From contig NZ_JACSKZ010000001.1 of assembly GCF_018617875.1 (NCBI RefSeq), positions 682,001 to 746,000 of the forward strand: DNA of 64,000 nt, written 5' to 3'. A program made the translations under genes and the position numbers. Source of the stretch: Exiguobacterium algae. Its GTDB lineage: Bacteria; Bacillota; Bacilli; Exiguobacteriales; Exiguobacteriaceae. Under the pieces are notes generated by a model, which searched no databases, was not told the origin of the DNA, and saw only the letters and a list, made by a program, of their open reading frames with translations. This document shows positions 1-7,765 of this stretch, piece after piece; the first letter of the stretch is position 1; each line of letters begins with the position of its first letter.

Positions 1-372
1 CAACTTCTGTTCGCCCTTCCGGCGAAAGTACAGGAAGTCGATACCGGGATTCACGTCCACATTCAGAATAAGGAATCGGGAGACGTCGTCGACTGGGAAA
101 ACAGCGTCCTTTATATCCGCCTCGAAACACCAAGGCTTGGTGAAATCGGGGTCAAACTCGAAGCGAAAGACCGCAACTTGCGACTCACGCTCGAACATGA
201 TGATGTAACGGTCGAGCGGCTCGCACGCCCTCTTCTTGGAAAAATCGAGGAGACGCTTACGGCGGTCGGATATAAAAGTGTGACGACGCAATTTAAACCC
301 CTTACGAAAGCTGAAAAAGTCGTAGAGGAACCGAAAGTCGCACCGACAACCGGCTACGACTTCAGAGTGTAG
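1..372 (+). CDS. FliK-like protein (YlqG type), C-terminal part only
   Basis: The reading frame is open from base 1 and stops at 372, so only the last 123 residues are present and the start lies outside the window. The visible part resembles the C-terminal domain of flagellar hook-length control proteins: a beta-rich stretch with LYIRLETPRLGEIGVKLE, then a helical end. FliK C-domains act as the substrate-specificity switch of the flagellar export gate by contacting FlhB. The next gene is an FlhB C-domain-like protein, the same pairing as ylqG-ylqH in Bacillus subtilis, which supports the call. The assignment rests on short similarity and context; the export role is inferred. Confidence 0.6.
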   Translation, partial: QLLFALPAKVQEVDTGIHVHIQNKESGDVVDWENSVLYIRLETPRLGEIGVKLEAKDRNLRLTLEHDDVTVERLARPLLGKIEETLTAVGYKSVTTQFKPLTKAEKVVEEPKVAPTTGYDFRV

Positions 373-381
373 GAGGACAAT

Positions 382-672
382 ATGTATCAACGCATGGATT
401 TAACGAAGCGAAAGACGGCCGCGGTTGTACGCTATGATGAAACGACGGACAAAGCGCCCGTCGTTGTCGCACGCGGTACAGGGGCCCTCGCCGATAAAAT
501 TTTAGACGAGGCGCGCGCACGCGGAGTTGCCGTCGAGCATGACCATTCCTTACTCGGTCATCTTCTCGACCTTGACCTCGGGGACGCCATCCCCCCACAG
601 CTTTACGATGTGATGGCAGAAGTGTTGTTGTTGATTGAAGAATTGGATTCGATTAAAGGAGACGAAGGATGA
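382..672 (+). CDS. FlhB C-terminal domain-like protein (YlqH family)
   Basis: This 96-residue protein has the pattern of the cytoplasmic FlhB/YscU fragment that follows the NPTH cleavage site: AVVRYDETTDKAPVVVARG, then ADKILDEARARGV and a final helix PPQLYDVMAEVL. The membrane half of FlhB and the NPTH motif are absent, so it can only be a soluble mimic of the post-cleavage domain. AGGAGG sits 5 bases before the ATG. It starts 9 bases after the FliK-like gene and overlaps the next gene by 4 bases, so one transcript is likely. Stand-alone FlhB-like proteins are known in Bacilli (YlqH); their role is not settled. A part in export switching or in competing with FlhB is inference. Confidence 0.8.
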   Translation: MYQRMDLTKRKTAAVVRYDETTDKAPVVVARGTGALADKILDEARARGVAVEHDHSLLGHLLDLDLGDAIPPQLYDVMAEVLLLIEELDSIKGDEG

Positions 673-1049
673 ACCCGACCCGCTTATATGAAATGACTTC
701 AGAAGAATTAACGCAAGCGATGTTGCATGCGCTCGTATATCATTATGAGAACGCAAAAAACACAACCATCGCCGAGCGAAACCGCCACTTGCGTCAAGCT
801 CGTGAATTGCTTGCGAAGCTCCATCAAGGACTGCACGACGGGGGCGGCATCATCTCGGCACAGCTTGATGAAATTTACCTGTACATGGCAAACGCCAGCG
901 TAGAGGCGATCATTGACCAGGACTTAAGTAAAATCTCTGAACTCCACACGCTCGCTCATGAGCTGGACCAAACATGGAGCGAGGCAATGGATCGAGCAAA
1001 AAAACAACCCGTAACGACTGGAGGGAACGGTTATGAAAATTACCAATAA
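669..1049 (+). CDS. divergent FliS-like flagellin chaperone (second copy)
   Basis: This 126-residue, mostly helical protein is a remote FliS paralogue. The N-terminal TSEELTQAMLHALVYHYENA parallels NPQELTLMLYDGALKFTRLA of the standard FliS at 5888-6262, and the C-terminal ELDQTWSEAM parallels ELRDTWKEAM there. FliS binds the C-terminal D0 helix of flagellin and keeps it unfolded for export. Its start overlaps the upstream FlhB-like gene by 4 bases (ATGA). Its last 17 bases overlap the flagellin at 1033, so translation of chaperone and client is probably coupled. The conserved N-terminal tyrosine and LYDG motif are altered, so client preference may differ from the main FliS. The function is inferred from this likeness and the location. 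Confidence 0.7.
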   Translation: MNPTRLYEMTSEELTQAMLHALVYHYENAKNTTIAERNRHLRQARELLAKLHQGLHDGGGIISAQLDEIYLYMANASVEAIIDQDLSKISELHTLAHELDQTWSEAMDRAKKQPVTTGGNGYENYQ

Positions 1050-1857
1050 CGTTCAGGCATTAAAAGCGTATACGTCTTTGTCACTCAATCAGGCGACGAT
1101 GAAGAAGACGATGGACCGTTTATCGAGCGGTGTTCGCATCAACAAAGCTTCGGATGATGCGGCTGGACTTGCGATTTCCGAGAAGATGCGGATGCGGCTG
1201 GACTCCCTCTCGATGGCAGAACGCAATACGCTTGACGGGATCTCGCTCACACAAACGCTTGAGGGCGGGATGAACGAGACGCACGCGTTGCTTCAACGGA
1301 TGCGCGAATTGTCAGTTCAAGCATCAAATGAATTATTGAACACCGAGGATTCAAAGGCGATCCAAGAAGAGATTTCTTCATTACGTGAAGAAGTGACACG
1401 AATCGCAGAGACGACGGAGTTTAACTCGAAAAAGATTATGAACGGGGACTACATGCAAGGTGCAAACTCCCTCTTCTTCCAAATCGGTGCCGGAAAAGAT
1501 GAGGCGGTCATTTTAAACGTCGAAGACATGCGCTCTACTGCTCTCGGTATTGACGGCGTCGATGTGACGACAATGGGTGGTGCGATGGCTGCAATTGATC
1601 AAATTGATGAAGCCATCAACAAAGTTTCACTCGAACGCTCGAAGCTCGGTGCCATCCAAAACCGACTCGAGGCGAGCTACAACGTGGTCACGGTCAGCTC
1701 AGAAAATTTGACAGCTTCCGAATCCCGAATCCGCGACGCGGACATGGCTCGTGAGATGATGGACTTTGCCCGTCTCAACATTTTGAATCAATCCGGGATG
1801 GCGATGATTGCCCAGTCTAACGCTTTACCGCAAGGCGTGTTACAATTATTGAACTAA
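1033..1857 (+). CDS. flagellin, third divergent copy
   Basis: This is a 274-residue flagellin made almost only of the D0/D1 core. The N-terminal flagellin domain covers roughly residues 1-140 (RLSSGVRINKASDDAAGLAI), and the C-terminal domain covers roughly 190-274 (SESRIRDADMAREMMDF, ending in GVLQLLN). GGAGGG lies 8 bases before the ATG, inside the end of the preceding FliS-like gene. It differs strongly from the two 255-residue flagellins at 8311 and 9385, lies on the other strand, and has its own FliS-like partner. No sigma-D promoter or CsrA-type leader was seen directly upstream, so its expression should differ from the main filament protein. It may form a minor or region-specific filament part; that role is inference. 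Confidence 0.93.
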   Translation: MKITNNVQALKAYTSLSLNQATMKKTMDRLSSGVRINKASDDAAGLAISEKMRMRLDSLSMAERNTLDGISLTQTLEGGMNETHALLQRMRELSVQASNELLNTEDSKAIQEEISSLREEVTRIAETTEFNSKKIMNGDYMQGANSLFFQIGAGKDEAVILNVEDMRSTALGIDGVDVTTMGGAMAAIDQIDEAINKVSLERSKLGAIQNRLEASYNVVTVSSENLTASESRIRDADMAREMMDFARLNILNQSGMAMIAQSNALPQGVLQLLN

Positions 1858-1880
1858 TCTAAGGAAAGGACGGTTGCCAC

Positions 1881-2324
1881 ATGGACATTCGTCGCATCAT
1901 GGAGACACAATCGCTACTCGGGGCCAGCAAAGCAAAACGCCCTGAGACCGAACCTGGCATCTCATTTCAAAACGTCATCGGACAAAAGCGGGAGGACCGT
2001 GAGCACGAACGCTTCCAACGGCAAATCGCCGCGATTCACGAACAAGGTGAGCTACTAGCCGAAAGCCAAACGGTCGAGTCGCTCGCCGAATACAAACAGA
2101 TGATCAAAGACTTTATGAAGGACGCCGTGGACGCCGCATTGCGGCTCGAAGACAAACGGGGTTTCAATCGTCGAGGTCGGGCGAAAATCTATAAGATTGT
2201 TGAGCAGGTTGACCAAAAACTGCTCGCGCTGACGGACCAGGTCATCTCAGGAGAAGCTTCGCGCTTGTCCTTGCTCGATCAAGTCGGGGAGATCCGTGGA
2301 CTCCTCGTTAACGTATACGTGTGA
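1881..2324 (+). CDS. YaaR family protein (DUF327)
   Basis: This 147-residue, largely helical and charged protein has the family signature DKRGFNRRGRAKIYKIVEQVDQKL in its middle and GEIRGLLVNVYV at the end, as in B. subtilis YaaR. The family has no firm biochemical function. It often sits beside flagellar or DNA-replication genes. Here it starts 23 bases after the flagellin stop, with AAAGGA 14 bases before the ATG, and probably shares the flagellar transcript. No membrane segment or signal peptide is visible. Confidence 0.85.
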   Translation: MDIRRIMETQSLLGASKAKRPETEPGISFQNVIGQKREDREHERFQRQIAAIHEQGELLAESQTVESLAEYKQMIKDFMKDAVDAALRLEDKRGFNRRGRAKIYKIVEQVDQKLLALTDQVISGEASRLSLLDQVGEIRGLLVNVYV

Positions 2325-2333
2325 GGTGAAGGT

Positions 2334-2999
2334 ATGGCAGAACATATATTTTCGAAGAAAGTGAAATGCCCGTATTGCTTGAAAGAAAGTAAGACACCAC
2401 GCGTCTTGTCACGGCACATCCGTCCTCGAGAAGTTGAGAAAGACGGTTATACGACGTATGACGGACCGAATCCATATTTATACGAACCAACCGTGTGTGA
2501 CCATTGTCATCTCGTTTTCCATGACTCATTCGACAAAGTCCGGAAACATAACCGCGAGGCACTTGAGACACACTACTTTGAACTAGTGAACGCTGACGTG
2601 CTGAAAGGGGACCGGACTCCTGAGCACGTCATTCTGCTTTATAAATTTGCGGTCATGACCGCTCAATTGAGTGGACAAAAGCCTTCTGTGGTCGCGATGC
2701 TCGGAATGCGACTCGTTTGGATGCACCGCTTAATTGGCGACAAACGTGCAGAAAGAGAATGGATGAAGCGAACGCTCGATAAATACAATGAGGTGCAAGA
2801 AGGATATACCGACCCGGTCAGAACCGGACTTCCTTATGACCAACTCATGCTGAGAATTGCAGATCTGTCTGCCGCACTCGGTTTTTATGAAGACGCAAGA
2901 CGCTGGTACGGTATTCTGTTGAGTACAAAAGAAGTATCAGAACGCATTCGTAACCAGGCGCGGAGTCATTGGGAAGATTTTAGACTGGAACATACATAA
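2334..2999 (+). CDS. DUF2225 family putative zinc-binding protein
   Basis: This 221-residue soluble protein has two CxxC-type pairs near the N-terminus, CPYC at residues 12-15 and CDHCH near 55, which probably form one zinc site. A long helical, TPR-like C-terminal half follows (ARRWYGILLSTKEVSERIRN). The family is common in Firmicutes and its function is unknown. It begins 9 bases after the YaaR gene and is the last gene of the + strand run, because a strong terminator follows. The start is supported by GAGGTGAAGG just upstream. Confidence 0.8.
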   Translation: MAEHIFSKKVKCPYCLKESKTPRVLSRHIRPREVEKDGYTTYDGPNPYLYEPTVCDHCHLVFHDSFDKVRKHNREALETHYFELVNADVLKGDRTPEHVILLYKFAVMTAQLSGQKPSVVAMLGMRLVWMHRLIGDKRAEREWMKRTLDKYNEVQEGYTDPVRTGLPYDQLMLRIADLSAALGFYEDARRWYGILLSTKEVSERIRNQARSHWEDFRLEHT

Positions 3000-3006
3000 A
3001 CATCGG

Positions 3007-3033
3007 CGTGGAGCACTTGCTCCACGTTTTTTT
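3007..3033 (+). terminator. Rho-independent terminator after the flagellar cassette
   Basis: An 8-bp perfect stem (CGTGGAGC/GCTCCACG) with a 4-base loop is followed by seven T. It closes the + strand operon ending at 2999. Confidence 0.9.
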
Positions 3034-3146
3034 ACGCAACAAGACACGCTCACCCGCTCTCTGACAAATAACGAAAATGCTGTTCGCGTATTCAGCTTTC
3101 GGGTATAGAGGAATGATTACAGAAATCTTTTATAGGAGGCTATACG

Positions 3147-3647
3147 ATGTTTGAAACCCAGTATCTCAACACGGTCCGTGCTACATTCAAGAGTCAAAAA
3201 CAACTCGCCGAGCGGGCCCTCGTTCAAGTCAACGATGAAGACCTGCATCGCACGCTCGCACCGGACACACTGTCCCTCGCCCTGATTATTCAGCATATGG
3301 CGAACAACATGAAGTCACGCTGGACTGATTTTTTGACGACAGATGGAGAAAAACCGGACCGGAACCGGGATGCAGAATTTGAAGACCAGCATTTGTCTCG
3401 GGATGAGTTGATGACCGTCTGGGAGGAACGGTGGCAGCTGTTGGATAATGTGTTGGCCGCCCTCTCCCCTGAAGATCTAGGGAAAGAGGTCCTCATTCGT
3501 GGCGAATCACATGGCGTAATCGATGCAATCGAACGTCAAGTGTCGCATTACGGCTATCATGTCGGACAAATCGTCTACTTATCAAAGCTATTTGCCGGGA
3601 ACGAATGGGATGTCTTAACGATCCCACTTCCCCATCAACGTAAATAA
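3147..3647 (+). CDS. DinB superfamily protein (DUF1572 type)
   Basis: This 166-residue four-helix-bundle protein has the DinB/DUF1572 pattern: SLALIIQHMANNMKSRWTDF near residue 45 and IERQVSHYGYHVGQIVYLSK near residue 130. It keeps the spaced histidines (H50, and two around 132-137) that bind a metal in this superfamily. Many relatives are thiol transferases or stress proteins with no proven substrate. ATAGGAGG lies 8 bases before the ATG. The next gene starts 1 base after its stop, so the two are co-transcribed. Confidence 0.85.
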   Translation: MFETQYLNTVRATFKSQKQLAERALVQVNDEDLHRTLAPDTLSLALIIQHMANNMKSRWTDFLTTDGEKPDRNRDAEFEDQHLSRDELMTVWEERWQLLDNVLAALSPEDLGKEVLIRGESHGVIDAIERQVSHYGYHVGQIVYLSKLFAGNEWDVLTIPLPHQRK

Positions 3648-3648
3648 C

Positions 3649-4197
3649 ATGCGACGTCTCGCCTTCCTCACGTTTCTGATTGTCTCTACGGTACTCCCTT
3701 TCTTCAGCTTTGAGGGTTACTCATTCCTCCGTCATACAACGAGTCACCTGGGAGCTCAGGGCTCTCCACACTCCTGGGTGATGAACAGCACGTTCTTTTT
3801 GCTCGGCGCGACAGCAGGATACGCGGCTTGGAAAACGAACGTCTGGTATCATCGTGTGCTTGGCGGATTATTTGGTCTTAGCCTGATCTTAACCGGGGTC
3901 TTTCACCACGCACCCCTCGTCGATGGGGTAGAGACGGTTGCGTGGCAAGATACATGGCACTCTGTATTCGCGACAGCAACGGGATTTCTGTTCACCTTAC
4001 TAACGGCAGGACATGGGTTCATGACTCAAGGCGCACAGCGAATCATCGCCTTTGTACTTGCCGGTGTCGCCATCATCATCCCGATTGGCATGTTTGCCAT
4101 ACCCGAAGTCATGGGCATACTCCAACGCGTCATGTTCATCAGTGCGTTTTGGTGGTTGTTCTTTTATATGAAAGTGCCGAATCACTACCAAAGATGA
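3649..4197 (+). CDS. DUF998 family integral membrane protein
   Basis: This 182-residue protein has about six hydrophobic segments. The DUF998 signature follows the first: TSHLGAQGSPHSWVMNSTF (roughly residues 32-50), and HHAP and WHSV histidines occur in the middle. The family is predicted to lie in the cytoplasmic membrane and has no known activity. The ATG is 1 base after the DinB-like stop, which implies translational coupling. A small gene on the opposite strand ends 1 base beyond its stop. Confidence 0.8.
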   Translation: MRRLAFLTFLIVSTVLPFFSFEGYSFLRHTTSHLGAQGSPHSWVMNSTFFLLGATAGYAAWKTNVWYHRVLGGLFGLSLILTGVFHHAPLVDGVETVAWQDTWHSVFATATGFLFTLLTAGHGFMTQGAQRIIAFVLAGVAIIIPIGMFAIPEVMGILQRVMFISAFWWLFFYMKVPNHYQR

Positions 4198-4198
4198 T

Positions 4199-4375
4199 TT
4201 ATTTTTTCGAATTGGCAAGATCGATTATTCTTTCTTCCAATGATCCGTCAAAAGGAAATTGCTGATCTCGAATCCTTGTCATCACCTTATCGACTGCTTC
4301 TTCTACATGTGAAATGATTTGTTCTGAATAATGATAACGGATGCGATTACTTTCAAATTCTTCTTCATCTACCAT
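4199..4375 (-). CDS. small acidic hypothetical protein, 58 residues
   Basis: An open frame begins with ATG at 4375 and reads MVDEEEFESNRIRYHYSEQI and onward to a TAA at 4199. The protein is helical and acidic, with heptad-like spacing and no membrane segment. The ribosome site is poor: GAAGG touches the ATG directly, and a TGA lies two codons upstream in frame. It could be a real small protein or the 3' remnant of a longer gene. I do not recognise the family. It converges on the DUF998 gene with a 1-base gap. Confidence 0.4.
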   Translation of the reverse strand: MVDEEEFESNRIRYHYSEQIISHVEEAVDKVMTRIRDQQFPFDGSLEERIIDLANSKK

Positions 4376-4399
4376 CCTTCATGCATTCGGATAATGAGA

Positions 4400-4430
4400 A
4401 AACGTGCCGAAACCATCGTTCGGCACGTTT
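4400..4430 (-). terminator. terminator after the DUF4352-like lipoprotein gene
   Basis: A 12-bp inverted repeat (AAACGTGCCGAA with TTCGGCACGTTT, 7-base loop) lies 5 bases beyond the lipoprotein stop on the minus strand and has a T-rich tail. It is symmetric enough to work in both directions. Confidence 0.8.
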
Positions 4431-4434
4431 CTAG

Positions 4435-5085
4435 TTACTTGGTTACGTCCACCTTATATTCGTATCGATCATTCGCCAACTGATTGTAATTTTCATCAAA
4501 TGGACCATCGACGACTACCTTTAATTCTGTCAACTCTTCCGGTTGTGCTTTCACGAAGAACAAGACGTTCCCTTCTTTTTTCACTTTCCCAAGAAACTCT
4601 CCCCCGACATCATCCGAAAACCAAAGATCCGGAGTTACTTGCTCTCCTGTATTGGTAACGAGTGTTGCCTGATTAGGATGGAAACTGACTGTGTCATCCA
4701 CCGTATTTTCGGCAATCATATTTAGAGCGATAACCGTCACTTCTTCTTCCCCTTCAAACATATCCTGATACTCTTGTGAAACTGCCAGACGGGATGTTTG
4801 AACTTGATTGATCGTAAATTGAACAGACCCCATCGTTTCAGTGATGGCAAGTTCTTTGTCTTTCATATGAATCTTATTGACGCCAAGCTCACTTTCATAA
4901 GTTTCCGTCTCTTCTGCCCCTGAGTCTTCAACTGATGATGTCCCTGTCTCTGTCTCTGTCTCTGCGTCTGTCTCTACAACTTCCTCAGAATCCGTCACGG
5001 TTGTCTTCAATTCTTCTCCGTCTCCACATCCGACCAGTAACACGAACGGTACCGTCATCATAAAGCCAAATCGTTTCATATTCAT
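4435..5085 (-). CDS. lipoprotein with DUF4352-like beta domain
   Basis: This 216-residue protein begins with a lipoprotein signal: basic start, hydrophobic core and lipobox LVGC near residue 20. A 40-residue linker very rich in Glu, Thr and Asp (ETETETGT) comes next. The C-terminal beta-rich domain has the pattern of DUF4352/telokin-like extracellular domains (TVIALNMIAENTVDDTVSFH). It should be anchored on the outer face of the membrane. The start at 5085 is preferred because AGGGAG lies 8 bases before it; another ATG lies two codons upstream at 5091. The role is unknown. Confidence 0.75.
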   Translation of the reverse strand: MNMKRFGFMMTVPFVLLVGCGDGEELKTTVTDSEEVVETDAETETETGTSSVEDSGAEETETYESELGVNKIHMKDKELAITETMGSVQFTINQVQTSRLAVSQEYQDMFEGEEEVTVIALNMIAENTVDDTVSFHPNQATLVTNTGEQVTPDLWFSDDVGGEFLGKVKKEGNVLFFVKAQPEELTELKVVVDGPFDENYNQLANDRYEYKVDVTK

Positions 5086-5187
5086 CTTCATCTCTCCCTT
5101 TTGAATTTAAAAGTGGTGGTTGATAGGATGAATATAACGAATTGACAACGTTTAGCGTGGGAAGAAAAAGTACACGGTCCCTCCCCT

Positions 5188-5227
5188 ATAAAAATAAAAG
5201 TCAAGGTCCATAAATGAACCTTGACTT
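5188..5227 (-). terminator. terminator of the 61-residue protein gene
   Basis: A 10-bp inverted repeat (AAGTCAAGGT with ACCTTGACTT) is followed on the minus strand by TTTTATTTTT. It sits directly behind the stop at 5234. Confidence 0.85.
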
Positions 5228-5233
5228 GACCAT

Positions 5234-5419
5234 CTATCCTCTTGACTTCAGCTCTTCTTCTTCATATGGGTCGGGACCGTCCTCAAGTGGTGCGTCATCC
5301 TCAGTATACGCCTCGAGTTTCGGATCACGCTCCACATACTCATCGTACGCTCCCTCTGGACCGTAGACGAAGTAACGGCGTTTTCGCGACGATACGGGTT
5401 TTACCTCTTTCTCACGCAT
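5234..5419 (-). CDS. small acidic hypothetical protein, 61 residues
   Basis: The protein starts MREKEVKPVSSRKRRYFVYG, with a basic first third and a very acidic tail (DDAPLEDGPDPYEEEEL). The start at 5419 is chosen because GAGGAGGG lies 6 bases upstream; an open extension of 11 codons has no ribosome site. The good ribosome site and the terminator behind it indicate a genuinely expressed gene. I do not recognise the family. Confidence 0.65.
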   Translation of the reverse strand: MREKEVKPVSSRKRRYFVYGPEGAYDEYVERDPKLEAYTEDDAPLEDGPDPYEEEELKSRG

Positions 5420-5510
5420 CTCGTTTCCCTCCTCTTTCCAGAAAAGAAGCAACGGCTACAGTGATGTTTACCCGATTATAGCGGAAAACAGTCTTATTTG
5501 CATCTAGACA

Positions 5511-5538
5511 AAAAGAGTCTGGAAAAATCCCAGACTCT
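5511..5538 (-). terminator. terminator of the flaG-fliD-fliS-fliT operon
   Basis: A 9-bp stem (AGAGTCTGG with CCAGACTCT) touches the fliT stop codon, and TTTTTG follows on the minus strand. Confidence 0.85.
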
Positions 5539-5891
5539 CATGTTTGTTGGTCAAACAATCCCGCAAAATTCGATTCGACATCCTCATACGGATCGACATA
5601 CGATTTGACCGTCTTCCGTTCTTGTCGTGCTGTCCCGAGCGTCATCCCGAGGCGTTGATGTTCCGCCTCAATCAAACGGGCAATCTTTTGACTATCGTCA
5701 ACCAGTTGTCGGATAACGCCTTGGTCCGCCTTTTCTAAATCAGGCCCGTGCGCAGATAACAGTTGGTCCCGATCGTCCAACAGTTCATGGATTTGCCCCA
5801 TCCATTGGTCATATGTCGGCTCCTCCGGCACTTTCGCAAGTAACTCTTTTAACCGCTGCGTTTTAAGGATGATTTCATCAATCGGTCTCAT
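5538..5891 (-). CDS. fliT: FliT-type flagellar export chaperone
   Basis: This 117-residue helical protein is placed exactly where Bacillus fliT lies, after fliS. The start MRPIDEI overlaps the fliS stop in an ATGA, so translation is coupled. FliT proteins bind FliD and chaperone the filament cap. Sequence similarity in this family is weak; the call rests on size, helical heptads (LKELLAKVPEEP, EAEHQRLGMTL) and position. The last operon gene, it runs straight into the terminator. Confidence 0.75.
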   Translation of the reverse strand: MRPIDEIILKTQRLKELLAKVPEEPTYDQWMGQIHELLDDRDQLLSAHGPDLEKADQGVIRQLVDDSQKIARLIEAEHQRLGMTLGTARQERKTVKSYVDPYEDVESNFAGLFDQQT

Positions 5892-6262
5892 GACTCTTTC
5901 GCGAGTTTCATCGCTTCCTTCCATGTGTCACGAAGTTCTGTCGTGAAATCAAGCACCTCGTCAAGGATTGTCATGTCATTTTTGACATTCGCATCTACTA
6001 ATCGACGAAGTAAGTAATCATAGAGCGAATCCAGGTTCGCTGAGATGGCGATGTTTTTATTGAGTGTCAAACGAAGCTCTTGAAAAATCGCTTGTGTCTT
6101 TTGGATGTTGACGTTTTTCAAATCCGGATTTCCTTGACTAATCGCAAGCTTAGCAAGTCGTGTGAACTTGAGTGCTCCATCATAGAGCATGAGCGTGAGT
6201 TCCTGTGGATTCGCAGTTGTGACTGCATTTGTTTGATATGCCGCGTACGGATTGGCTACCAT
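5888..6262 (-). CDS. fliS: flagellin chaperone FliS
   Basis: This 124-residue canonical FliS has the signature N-terminus with PYAAYQTNAVTTANPQELT and the LMLYDGALKF motif, followed by helices ending in ELRDTWKEAMKLA. It binds the C-terminal helix of flagellin in the cytoplasm and delivers it to the export apparatus. In Bacillus, FliS is also linked to the FliW-CsrA flagellin control circuit. The gene lies 12 bases after fliD and overlaps fliT by 4 bases. Compare the divergent FliS-like protein at 669-1049. Confidence 0.95.
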   Translation of the reverse strand: MVANPYAAYQTNAVTTANPQELTLMLYDGALKFTRLAKLAISQGNPDLKNVNIQKTQAIFQELRLTLNKNIAISANLDSLYDYLLRRLVDANVKNDMTILDEVLDFTTELRDTWKEAMKLAKES

Positions 6263-6274
6263 GTGTACTCCTCC

Positions 6275-7753
6275 TTACATTCCACCAGCCATGAATTGCT
6301 GGAGATACCCTGCCTGCGCGTTTGCTTGGTTCATTGCTTTTTCCATCGCAGCAAAGCGACGGTAGTAAGCATTTTCTTTATCAATGAGTTGTCGATTCAT
6401 TCGATCGATACGCGTATCGAGTGAGCTAAGCTCTCTACCTAGTGAATAGGCATTGAGCGTTCGTCCACTGGATCCAGCGACACTTGTAATATTGGTCCGG
6501 ACATCACCCGCGATGTCCCGGATTTTTGGTAGAAGACCATTGGTGGCATCCGTGAATAGCTTATAGACCGCTTCAGGATCGTCCTCGATTGCCGTTTTCA
6601 ATTTCGTCTCATCGATTTCGATTCTACCGCCTGCCCGGAAGTCTTTTCCTGTCGACAATCCAATTTGATACAATTGGTTCGGTCCAGAAGTTGTGACGTC
6701 GGTTGACGACCATGCCGTGCGAAGCTGGTCTGTACCCGAACGGAGCATGAAGTCTCCGCGTAACAAACCACTCATCGCCCGCTCTTCCCATTTTTTAATC
6801 TCATCCTCGCTCATCTCGTCCCGTTGAGCGTCGGTTAACGGTTGAAAGTCACGATACTGTTCTTCACTGTACTTCGAATTCATAAGATCCATTGTTTCAT
6901 TGTATTGCGTGACGAACGATTTAATTTTATCAAAAACTGCCTGTGTATCGGTCTTCGTCGAAATCGTGACAGGACCTTCAGCAGCCGTAAAGGCCTTGTT
7001 CAACGTAAATGTGACATTATCAATCGTCACACTGTTACTTGGTCTTGAGAGAGCTAATCCGTTGACCGTGAATTGAGCGTCTGTTCCGGTCACATCGTTT
7101 GTAATTTTAAACGCCGAAACGAAGTTTGCGTCGTTAAACGAAATCGTCGCGTCTGCACCGGTTTGTCTTGACGTAAGTGACAGTTTTCCCGTCGCATCAT
7201 CAAAGAACGCAGACACTCCTGTCGTTTTCGCGTTCACTGCCGTCAAAAAGTCTTCGACTGTCGCATCGATACTTAGTCCGAGAGAAACAGCAGAACCACT
7301 GACGCTAGACTTGACCGTCATGGCGGTCGGGTCCGTGACACCCGTTAAATCTGTGAGCTTTGTCGCCTTTGTGATGGCAGCACCATTCTTATCAACAAGA
7401 TTCGTTGCCGAGTTGCTATACGTAGATGCCACTTTTGCCAATGAATCGACAGATGTAATTTGTAAAGACGAAGTCCCGCTGGCCGGTTTCGCCGTGACCG
7501 CAACCCGTCCTGCATCGGACGACGTAGCCGTTCTTGCATAAAAGTTGCTACTCAATGATAAGTCGACGGCTGTGTTCCGTAAATTGAAAAGAGATAGGTT
7601 CACTTCTCGATAGGCGTCGATTTTCCACGTCGTCAGTTGTTTTTTCTGACCGAGTTTGTCAACCGGGATCCGTTCCACTGTCATCAGCTGTTTTATGATG
7701 GAATCCGTGTCAATCCCACTCGCCATACCCCCGAATCGGATAGGTGTCGTCAT
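6275..7753 (-). CDS. fliD: flagellar filament cap protein FliD
   Basis: This 492-residue protein has the FliD N-domain signature near its start (IRFGGMASGIDTDSIIKQLM), a Thr/Ala/Ser-rich variable centre (roughly residues 75-260), and a helical C-domain ending in NQANAQAGYLQQFMAGGM. FliD forms the cap at the filament tip, where it inserts flagellin subunits. The length is in the usual range. It lies 12 bases after flaG and 12 before fliS in one operon. Confidence 0.96.
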   Translation of the reverse strand: MTTPIRFGGMASGIDTDSIIKQLMTVERIPVDKLGQKKQLTTWKIDAYREVNLSLFNLRNTAVDLSLSSNFYARTATSSDAGRVAVTAKPASGTSSLQITSVDSLAKVASTYSNSATNLVDKNGAAITKATKLTDLTGVTDPTAMTVKSSVSGSAVSLGLSIDATVEDFLTAVNAKTTGVSAFFDDATGKLSLTSRQTGADATISFNDANFVSAFKITNDVTGTDAQFTVNGLALSRPSNSVTIDNVTFTLNKAFTAAEGPVTISTKTDTQAVFDKIKSFVTQYNETMDLMNSKYSEEQYRDFQPLTDAQRDEMSEDEIKKWEERAMSGLLRGDFMLRSGTDQLRTAWSSTDVTTSGPNQLYQIGLSTGKDFRAGGRIEIDETKLKTAIEDDPEAVYKLFTDATNGLLPKIRDIAGDVRTNITSVAGSSGRTLNAYSLGRELSSLDTRIDRMNRQLIDKENAYYRRFAAMEKAMNQANAQAGYLQQFMAGGM

Positions 7754-7765
7754 AGGTCTCCTCCT

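Noticed and set aside
4918..4985. Short TCTGTC/TCTCTG repeats that look like a tandem repeat array
   Set aside because: They encode the Glu/Thr-rich linker of the lipoprotein; a low-complexity coding tract, not CRISPR or a regulatory repeat.
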